IMG/VR virus record: IMGVR_UViG_3300045009_001106
Coordinates: 1 to 37,509 of that record
Direction: 5' to 3' (one strand)
DNA: 37,509 nucleotides
From: a virus
The translations under genes and the position numbers were made by a program. How positions within the stretch are numbered: position 1 is the stretch's first letter; each line of letters begins with the position of its first letter. This document shows, one piece after another, positions 32,394-37,509 of the stretch. The notes under the pieces are model-generated. The model ran no database searches and was not told where the DNA came from. It saw only the letters and a program-made list of their open reading frames with translations.

Positions 32394-34190
32394 ATGAATT
32401 CGCAAGCCGCCGAAGCCCTGCCGACTCCACGCGAGAAGCCGGCCGAGGGCGTCAATGCAGACAAGCGCCGCACCGCGCGTCACCTCTACTGGCAGGGGTG
32501 GCGCGTGTCGTCGATCGCCGAGTGGATCGGCGAGCCACGCTCCACCGTTCAAGGTTGGAAGGATGCGGAGGCGTGGGACAAGGCCCAGCCCATCGAGCGC
32601 GTCGAGGGCGCGCTGGAGACGCGCCTGGTGCAGCTCATCGCCAAGGACCAGAAGACCGGCGGCGACTTCAAGGAGATCGACCTGCTGGGCCGCCAGGTCG
32701 AGCGCTTGGCACGCGTGCGCAAGTACGAGAAGTCGGGCAAGGAGTCGGACCTCAATCCCAACATCGAGGGGCGCAACGAGGGACCGAAGAAGAAGCCCGA
32801 GCGCAACCACTTCAGCGATGAGGCGATCGAGAAGGTGCAGTCAGCCTTCAAGGACTCGCTGTTCGGCTACCAGAAGGTCTGGCTGCGCAACGGGCACCAG
32901 CGCACGCGCATGATTCTCAAGTCGCGGCAGATCGGCGCCACCTGGTACTTCGCGCGCGAAGCCCTTATCGACGCGATCGAGACGGGGCGCAATCAGGTCT
33001 TCCTGTCGGCGAGCAAGGCTCAAGCGCACATCTTCAAGCAGTACATCCTGCAGTTCGCTGCGGAGTCCTGCGGCGTCGAGCTGGCCGGCGATCCCATCGT
33101 GCTGTCCAACGGCGCGCACATCTACTTCCTGGGCACCAACGCGCGCACCGCTCAGGGCTACCACGGGAACTTCTACTTCGACGAGTTCTTCTGGACCCAC
33201 CGCTTCGAGGAGCTGAACAAGGTCGCCTCGGGCATGGCCATGCACAAGCAGTGGCGCAAGACCTACTTCAGCACGCCCAGCTCGATCCAGCACGAGGCGT
33301 ACCAGTACTGGAGCGGCGACAAGTTCAACAAGCGCCGCGCCAAGAACGACCGCCTGCCGTTCGACCTCAGCCACCATCGGCTCGGGGGTGGTGGCTTCAC
33401 TGGCGAGGACAAGGTCTGGCGCAACATCGTCAACATCATCGACGCCGCGAGCAGCGGCTGCGATCTGTTCGACATCGATGAGCTGCGCCTCGAATACACG
33501 CCCGAGGAGTTCGAGAACCTGCTCATGTGCGGGTTCATCGACGACACCTACAGCGTCTTCCCGCTGTCTGAGCTGCAGCGCTGCATGGTCGACAGCTGGG
33601 AGGCTTGGGACGACGTCAAGCCGTTCTCGCTGCGTCCGTTCGGGCACCGGCCCGTCTGGGTCGGCTACGACCCGTCCCACACCGGCGACACCGCCGGCTG
33701 CGTGGTGATCGCGCCCCCTGCGACGCCGGGAGGCAAGTTCCGCGTCCTCGAGCGCCACCAGTTCAAGGGCATGGACTTCGAGGCACAGGCGGACTCGATC
33801 CGCAAGATCACCGAGCGCTTCAACGTGCAGCACATCGGCATCGACACGACGGGGCTGGGGCAAGGCGTCTACCAGATCGTGCAGAAGTTCTATCCGGCAG
33901 TGAAGGCGATCAACTACTCGCTGGAGACGAAGACGCGCCTGGTCCTCAAGGCCAAGAGCGTGATCACCAAGGGACGGTTGGAGTTCGATGCGGGCTGGGT
34001 CGACCTGGCGCACGCGTTCCTCGCCATCCGCCGGACCCTGACCGCGAGCGGGCGCAGCGTCACCTACGACGCAGGCCGCAGCGAGGAGACGGGGCATGCA
34101 GACCTAGCCTGGGCCTGCATGCACGCATTGGACAACGAGCCCCTGGAGGGCTTCACGCTGCAGAGCCGCAGCATCATGGAGATCTCGTGA
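32394..34190 (+). CDS. P: Terminase large subunit P
   Basis: 598 aa. An N-terminal HTH region (about 20-55: HLYWQGWRVSSIAEWI) precedes Walker A-like SRQIGAT (177-183), Walker B YFDE (261-264) and the nuclease GYDPSHTGDTAG (D426). ATP-driven packaging motor with M. Start chosen at MNSQAAEALPTP; overlaps Q by TGATG. Confidence 0.96.
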   Translation: MNSQAAEALPTPREKPAEGVNADKRRTARHLYWQGWRVSSIAEWIGEPRSTVQGWKDAEAWDKAQPIERVEGALETRLVQLIAKDQKTGGDFKEIDLLGRQVERLARVRKYEKSGKESDLNPNIEGRNEGPKKKPERNHFSDEAIEKVQSAFKDSLFGYQKVWLRNGHQRTRMILKSRQIGATWYFAREALIDAIETGRNQVFLSASKAQAHIFKQYILQFAAESCGVELAGDPIVLSNGAHIYFLGTNARTAQGYHGNFYFDEFFWTHRFEELNKVASGMAMHKQWRKTYFSTPSSIQHEAYQYWSGDKFNKRRAKNDRLPFDLSHHRLGGGGFTGEDKVWRNIVNIIDAASSGCDLFDIDELRLEYTPEEFENLLMCGFIDDTYSVFPLSELQRCMVDSWEAWDDVKPFSLRPFGHRPVWVGYDPSHTGDTAGCVVIAPPATPGGKFRVLERHQFKGMDFEAQADSIRKITERFNVQHIGIDTTGLGQGVYQIVQKFYPAVKAINYSLETKTRLVLKAKSVITKGRLEFDAGWVDLAHAFLAIRRTLTASGRSVTYDAGRSEETGHADLAWACMHALDNEPLEGFTLQSRSIMEIS

Positions 34191-35218
34191 TGGAAACGAT
34201 CGAAGCCGCCGCGCAGGCGAGTAGTGGCGCCGCAGGCGTTCAGGCATTCACGTTCGGCGATCCGGTGCCCGTGATGGACCGCGTCGAACTGCTCGACTAC
34301 CTGGAGTGCGGGCTGGTGGGGAAGTGGTACGAGCCGCCGGTGAGCTGGGAGGGGCTTGCCAAGAGCTTCCGCGCCAGCACGCACCACAGCAGCAGCATCT
34401 ACTTCAAGCGCAATGTGCTGGTGTCGACGTTCAAGCCTCACAAGCTGCTGAGCGCCGACACCTTCGGCGCGCTGGTGCTGGACTTCCTCACGTTCGGCAA
34501 CGGCTACCTGGAGCGCCCGCGCGCGCTGACTGGCCGCGCGCTCGAGCTGCGGCACGCGCTCGCGAAGTACGTGCGGCGTGGCGCGGATCTGGAGACGTAC
34601 CACTTCGTGCGGCGCTGGGGCGATGACCACGAGTTCGCCGCGGGCTCGGTGTTCCACATGCGCGAGGCCGACATCAACCAGGAGGTGTATGGGCTGCCCG
34701 AGTACCTCAGCTCGCTGCAGGCCGCCTGGCTGAATGAGTCGGCCACGCTGTTCCGGCGCCGCTACTACAACAATGGGAGCCATGCCGGCTTCATCATGTA
34801 CATCAGCGACCCGGCGCAGCAGCAAGACGACATCGACGCGATTCGCCAGGCGCTGAAGGACAGCAAGGGGCCGGGCAACTTCCGCAACCTGTTCCTGTAC
34901 TCGCCCAACGGCAAGAAGGACGGCGTGCAGCTCATCCCGGTCAGCGAGGTGGCCGCGAAGGACGAGTTCTTCAACATCAAGAACGTGAGCAGGGACGATG
35001 TGCTTGCGGCGCATCGCATCCCACCTCAGCTCCTGGGCATCGTGCCTGGCAACACGGGCGGCTTCGGCGCGGTGCTGCCAGCGGCGAAGGTCTTCGCGCG
35101 CAATGAGATCGAGCCGCTGCAGACGCGCTTTCGCGCGATGAATGACTGGATGGGCGACGAGGTGGTCCGGTTCGATCCTTACATCATCGAGCTGGCTGGC
35201 GAGGGCGGCGAGTCGTGA
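34190..35218 (+). CDS. Q: Portal protein Q
   Basis: 342 aa. FGDPVPVMDRVELLDYLECG, FKPHKLLSADTFGALVLDFL and MYISDPAQQQDDIDAIRQALK are P2 gpQ signatures. Dodecameric portal at the capsid vertex. Its stop overlaps a following short ORF. Confidence 0.96.
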   Translation: METIEAAAQASSGAAGVQAFTFGDPVPVMDRVELLDYLECGLVGKWYEPPVSWEGLAKSFRASTHHSSSIYFKRNVLVSTFKPHKLLSADTFGALVLDFLTFGNGYLERPRALTGRALELRHALAKYVRRGADLETYHFVRRWGDDHEFAAGSVFHMREADINQEVYGLPEYLSSLQAAWLNESATLFRRRYYNNGSHAGFIMYISDPAQQQDDIDAIRQALKDSKGPGNFRNLFLYSPNGKKDGVQLIPVSEVAAKDEFFNIKNVSRDDVLAAHRIPPQLLGIVPGNTGGFGAVLPAAKVFARNEIEPLQTRFRAMNDWMGDEVVRFDPYIIELAGEGGES

Positions 35219-35340
35219 TGCTCGACCTGCGCGATCCAGAGAGCATCGCGGAATGGTTCCGCGTGAATCCGGAGCGCCACGGCACTCACCTAGCTCACCC
35301 GTCAAGGATGCTGTGCCGATGCGCCAGGTCGTCGAGGTAG
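35218..35340 (+). pseudogene. Truncated small gene after portal
   Basis: 40 aa with the ATG overlapping the Q stop (TGATG). The first 21 residues (MLDLRDPESIAEWFRVNPER) look like a conserved portal-linked protein, while the tail after HG is out-of-character Arg/Cys-rich. This suggests a junction at about 35281 where the original 3' part was lost. Confidence 0.45.
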
Positions 35341-35417
35341 CGCTGCACCGGGCGGCGCCTGAGGACTGCAGGGTGCAGTTGCAGCGGCTGGTTTACTCGA
35401 TATCTCTGCTGAAATAA
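35319..35417 (+). pseudogene. Possible 3' remnant of another gene
   Basis: 32 aa, MRQVVEVALHRAAPEDCRVQ then LQRLVYSISLLK, in a frame that is open from 35142 but overlaps portal upstream. Helical and coding-like, it may be the end of a gene joined by deletion to the truncated ORF. Confidence is low. Confidence 0.3.
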
Positions 35418-35445
35418 AAAAGGGTCCCACAGACGGGACCCTTTT
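35418..35445. terminator. Bidirectional terminator between Q and hicB
   Basis: AAAAGGGTCCC (35418-35428), loop ACAGAC, GGGACCCTTTT (35435-35445): a GC stem flanked by A- and T-runs, working for the + strand P-Q operon and the - strand hicAB operon. Confidence 0.88.
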
Positions 35446-35464
35446 CATTTCACTTTTTTAGAGA

Positions 35465-35884
35465 TCAATCGGCAAGTTGGAACTGCAGCTCATGTCCGGT
35501 CGCCTTGAAAGCTTTGGCCAAGGTATCAATTTTTGTTGTGTGGTGCAAATCAAGGATTCGATGCACTTCTTGTCGTGAGATACCCATTCCGCTAGCCAAG
35601 TCGGACGGCCGCATGCGCTTTTCCACGAGCGCATTGAGCAGCAAAACTTTAGCTTGCACCGAGAGAGGAAGCGTCACAAGTTCTTCTCCATCCTCGCAAG
35701 CGCTGGGGGTGGGAACCGCGCGCTCATCTTCGATGTAGAAATCCATTGACGTGATCAGCGCGTCGAGTGCCATAGCTCGTGCGTCTTGTAGATCATCCCC
35801 TTGCGTAATTGCTTCGGGAATGTCCCGGAAGGTTACGACATACCCTCCGCCATCCTGTTCGAATTTGGCGGGGAAACTAAACAT
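35465..35884 (-). CDS. hicB: HicB-type antitoxin
   Basis: 139 aa. MFSFPAKFEQDGGGYVVTFRD, then IPEAITQGDDLQDARAMALDAL is the HicB RNase-H-like fold. The C-terminus (DLASGMGISRQEVHRILDLHH) is an HTH, which can repress the operon. Neutralises HicA. AGGAG precedes the ATG; a TTGACT hexamer (35947-35952, minus) upstream may give hicB its own promoter. Confidence 0.93.
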   Translation of the reverse strand: MFSFPAKFEQDGGGYVVTFRDIPEAITQGDDLQDARAMALDALITSMDFYIEDERAVPTPSACEDGEELVTLPLSVQAKVLLLNALVEKRMRPSDLASGMGISRQEVHRILDLHHTTKIDTLAKAFKATGHELQFQLAD

Positions 35885-35964
35885 GGCATTACTCCTATTC
35901 AGACTATAGGTAGGAAAAGAAAAGAATTTTAAAAGGAGACAAACAAAGTCAACTTGGACAAACG

Positions 35965-35988
35965 GCCCCCGGGTTGTCCCCCGGGGGC
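35965..35988 (-). promoter_or_regulatory. Hairpin between hicA and hicB
   Basis: GCCCCCGGG (35965-35973) and CCCGGGGGC (35980-35988) around TTGTCC. Following CGTTTGT is only weakly U-rich, so it may attenuate rather than stop transcription from hicA into hicB. Confidence 0.5.
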
Positions 35989-35994
35989 TTTGGC

Positions 35995-36168
35995 TTACAG
36001 TCCCAACTGCTTCAGGATTCCCTTCCGGGTGCCTTCCTTTAGCTCTTTCGCCGGGTGCCTAGGGAGCACCGTTTTACGACCCTTGTACTCAAGCTTCCAA
36101 TGGTTCGTACCGTTCGTGATGTCCACCCCTTGCGCCTGTAGCCAGCGCTTGAATTCGCTGACTTTCAC
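35995..36168 (-). CDS. hicA: HicA-type mRNA interferase toxin
   Basis: 57 aa, GTG start at 36168 with GAAAGGAGA upstream. KVSEFKRWLQAQGVDITNGT, NHWKLEYKGRKTVLPRHPAK match HicA; H23 is the catalytic residue (dsRBD-like fold). A longer TTG start would overlap the -10. Cleaves mRNA; paired with hicB 110 bp downstream. Confidence 0.93.
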   Translation of the reverse strand: MKVSEFKRWLQAQGVDITNGTNHWKLEYKGRKTVLPRHPAKELKEGTRKGILKQLGL

Positions 36169-36200
36169 GATGTCTCCTTTCGGGAGTTGTTGAAGTAAGT

Positions 36201-36238
36201 ATGTTAGCAAAATTGCTGACGACTGTCAACAATTTTGC
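36201..36238 (-). promoter_or_regulatory. hicA promoter with overlapping operator
   Basis: On the minus strand TTGACA (36224-36229), 17-bp spacer, TAACAT (36201-36206). GCAAAATTG (36207-36215) and CAATTTTGC (36230-36238) are perfect inverted halves in the spacer and beyond -35, fitting autorepression by HicB/HicAB. Confidence 0.82.
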
Positions 36239-36422
36239 GACAGCAGGATGAGCCCAGCCTTAGCCGCTCCTGCACGGTCGAGCTTGCCGGCGCGGATGGC
36301 GACGATGACGCCGAGCCGCCGGAGGGCGACGTTGGCTGCTGGCAACGCTTCGGGATGAATGCAGTAGCCGCCAACGACCAGCGGCCCTGTCCGATCGCTG
36401 CACTTGGCGTTCATGCCGAGCG

Positions 36423-36482
36423 GCAACCCAAGGCCACTGGCGCGCAACCGCTCTGCAACCTCGCGGCAACCGTTTGGCAACC
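36423..36482 (+). repeat. GCAACC repeats with 11-bp phasing
   Basis: GCAACC at 36423, 36444, 36455, 36466 and 36477. The last four are exactly 11 bp apart, so on one face of DNA; the first is 21 bp before. A likely protein-binding array. It lies about 215 bp on the portal side of the cos-like site. Confidence 0.65.
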
Positions 36483-36689
36483 GGATGAGCCACGGTGTCC
36501 CGTCAGCGATATGGGTCTGTGGAGGGCACACGAGGGCGTAAGAGGCTCCCTTGGATGGACGGCTCCTCAGGGGGCCGGCTGGCGGCGATCGGCGCTCAGT
36601 GGACCGACGCGGTGGCCGGGTGGGGGGTGCGACAGGAGGGCGCACCGGCGCGTCAGGCCGATTCGCTTCATGAAACCCGCCGGCGCGCG

Positions 36690-36708
36690 CTCGGGACCCC
36701 GCCCCGCC
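36690..36708 (-). other. Candidate cos site
   Basis: The minus strand reads GGCGGGGCGGGG then TCCCGAG. The first 12 bases match the remembered P2 cohesive end (GGCGAGGCGGGG) in 11 and the 186 end likewise. Orientation relative to Q (cos then Q on the complementary strand) is that of P2. GCGCGC inverted repeats flank it. Confidence 0.5.
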
Positions 36709-36922
36709 CGCGCGCTAAATGGCGCGCTTTCGACGGCAGTGCCGGATGGGCGCCGTGCTAGGCGCGGTGTGGCCTGGCGCGGTCCGGATGACGTCATCGG
36801 TGTGACGGGTTCTGCCGGCGTTTTATGGCCTACGCAGGGCCGAGCCGAGCGCAGCAGGGAACCCTGCGACGTTGCCGCCCAGGCTTCCCTCAGTGGCCTC
36901 CTGGGAAGCAGCTCGGGAACTA

Positions 36923-37260
36923 CCTAACCTTCCTAACCACCCCTGAAGAAGTGCGGTAAGTCATTGTCCTGCATGCGATTTTCTGATTAGGACATGGACC
37001 TAATCAGACCTAATCTACAACCTAATATCTTCGTAAGTGATTGATTTAAAAGGATAAATTTCTGAACGAAAGTTAGGGTCGAAGTTCCTAATCTGATTAG
37101 GTTGAGGTTAGAGAAAGATTAGGATTCCAGTGTGCTTCTAAGTTGTTGATTTTCATGGGAATTTCAGGCTTCCGCCCGCGCTGGTTAGGAAGATTAGGGA
37201 CTTCCCGACACCGTCCCGATTCTGGAGAAGCGGCTTCCACGAGCCGCCGGCGGCCCCTAA
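36923..37260. repeat. Cluster of TTAGG/CCTAA elements
   Basis: CCTAA at 36923, 36932, 36999, 37009, 37021, 37087, 37256; TTAGG at 36987, 37073, 37097, 37119, 37185, 37194. Many extend to GATTAGG or CCTAATC, including the palindrome CCTAATC-T-GATTAGG (37087-37101). AT-rich, without a gene. Confidence 0.7.
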
Positions 37261-37269
37261 AGTCGCTCC

Positions 37270-37509
37270 ATGGACGCTGAAAATTTCTGGGCTGATGTCG
37301 AGGTCGACGAGACCGAGCTGGGGACCTTCGTTGCTGTCCTTGTGATGGGACTGGGCGACGATCCCGACCAGGTCACGCGCTTGTCGCTTGCCGGCGAGCA
37401 CCTGCTGCCGGAGCAGGCCAGGAGCGCGGCGATCGACGCGATCACCGCCATGGCACACGAGGGCGACGCCGACGGCACCACCTCTGCAGCGTCGCCGGCG
37501 GATTCCTGA
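37270..37509 (+). CDS. Small acidic protein, unknown function
   Basis: 79 aa, MDAENFWADVEVDETELGTF, VAVLVMGLGDDPDQVTRLSL, ending at TGA 37507-37509. Helical, acidic; no strong ribosome site upstream. Follows the repeat cluster by 10 bp; could be autoregulated through it. Phage or host origin unclear. Confidence 0.5.
   Translation: MDAENFWADVEVDETELGTFVAVLVMGLGDDPDQVTRLSLAGEHLLPEQARSAAIDAITAMAHEGDADGTTSAASPADS

Larger units (their letters stand above)
36240..36920. other. GC-rich segment without a clear gene
   Basis: Overlapping ORFs run on both strands; a minus reading of 101 aa (36226-36531, GTG) has coding-like third positions but no ribosome site or family. The segment carries the GCAACC repeats (36423-36482), a cos-like sequence (36690-36708) and the palindrome GATGACGTCATC (36787-36798). 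Confidence 0.5.
830..37509. mobile_element. P2/phiCTX-like prophage (left end at tRNA-Ser; right end outside window)
   Basis: The gene order Q-P / O-N-M-L-X / lysis / R-S / V-W-J-I-H / FI-FII-E-E'-T-U-D is that of P2, with an Ogr activator and integrase. Unlike P2, where att lies between ogr and int, here att must lie between int and the cos end, the arrangement reported for phiCTX. Three lower-GC cargo segments interrupt it. All structural genes appear intact, so the element may be inducible. The right boundary is not visible, since no repeat of the tRNA 3' end is found up to 37509. Confidence 0.92.

Noticed and set aside
36169-36210. N-terminal extension of hicA from TTG 36210
   Set aside because: Start lies upstream of the -10; GTG at 36168 has a good ribosome site and gives the normal HicA length.
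36235-36927. 230-aa + ORF after hicA
   Set aside because: Low-quality sequence, no ribosome site, overlaps cos-like site and opposite-strand ORF.
36423-37260. CRISPR array
   Set aside because: Repeats are 5-7 bp with irregular or 11-bp spacing, no repeats of 24-40 bp or spacers, no cas genes.
37153-37458. 101-aa minus ORF at the right edge
   Set aside because: Overlaps the repeat cluster and the better-looking + ORF; no ribosome site.
36709-37509. attR copy of the tRNA-Ser 3' end
   Set aside because: Searched for TTCGAATCC, CTCTCC and CCAAAAG patterns by eye; none present.

Overview
The window (about 65% G+C by eye, with several lower-GC islands) starts in the 3' end of a bacterial seryl-tRNA synthetase gene followed by tRNA-Ser(CGA). 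From there to the right edge it is almost entirely a P2-type (Peduovirus/phiCTX-like) prophage. Codon use, a serS-tRNA-Ser neighbourhood and the flavour of the small phage proteins suggest a Xanthomonadaceae-like gammaproteobacterium (Xanthomonas, Stenotrophomonas, Lysobacter or Luteimonas). That assignment is an inference and not tight.

Layout. (1) 1-882: serS 3' end, tRNA promoter, tRNA-Ser and its terminator; the tRNA 3' end is the presumed attL. (2) 942-9064: leftward early operon with two ribbon-helix-helix-like proteins, a small protein, Ogr-type late activator, a large TOPRIM primase-helicase, a StbC/StbB-like plasmid-stability pair, several small unknown genes, a DUF4224 protein and tyrosine integrase. 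A rightward XRE repressor (9117-9497) is divergent from this operon across a palindrome-rich operator. (3) 9528-15839: leftward tail operon FI, FII, E/E' (with a T TTT TTG frameshift site), T, U, D. (4) 15840-19271: first cargo island, holding an ABC-ATPase/DUF4435 fusion on the + strand, a convergent PD-(D/E)XK-like protein and a Dam-type methylase. (5) 19336-24424: tail fibre and baseplate genes H-like, I, J, W, V. (6) 24425-26436: second cargo island, a divergent HNH protein / HEPN-motif protein pair. (7) 26608-32247: leftward O N M L X, holin, SAR endolysin, Rz/Rz1, R, S. (8) 32394-35218: rightward P (terminase) and Q (portal). (9) 35219-37509: truncated ORFs, a bidirectional terminator, hicAB toxin-antitoxin, a cos-like sequence, two arrays of short repeats and one small ORF at the edge.

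How it works together. The repressor and early operator would hold lysogeny. The early operon would supply replication and Ogr, and Ogr would switch on the P/Q, O-S, V-fibre and FI-D late operons. The three cargo sites sit where P2-like phages are known to carry variable anti-phage genes (Z/fun site between fibre and FI, orf30 site between V and S, and the cos end). Candidate defence functions here are the ATPase-DUF4435 fusion (PARIS-like), the HNH/HEPN pair and HicAB.

Most unusual: the fused ATPase-DUF4435 gene; the HNH/HEPN pair; a plasmid Stb pair in a phage that also carries an 11-bp-phased GCAACC array; and 13 copies of TTAGG/CCTAA in about 340 bp beside a cos-like site. The right attachment site is not in the window, so the prophage continues past base 37509.
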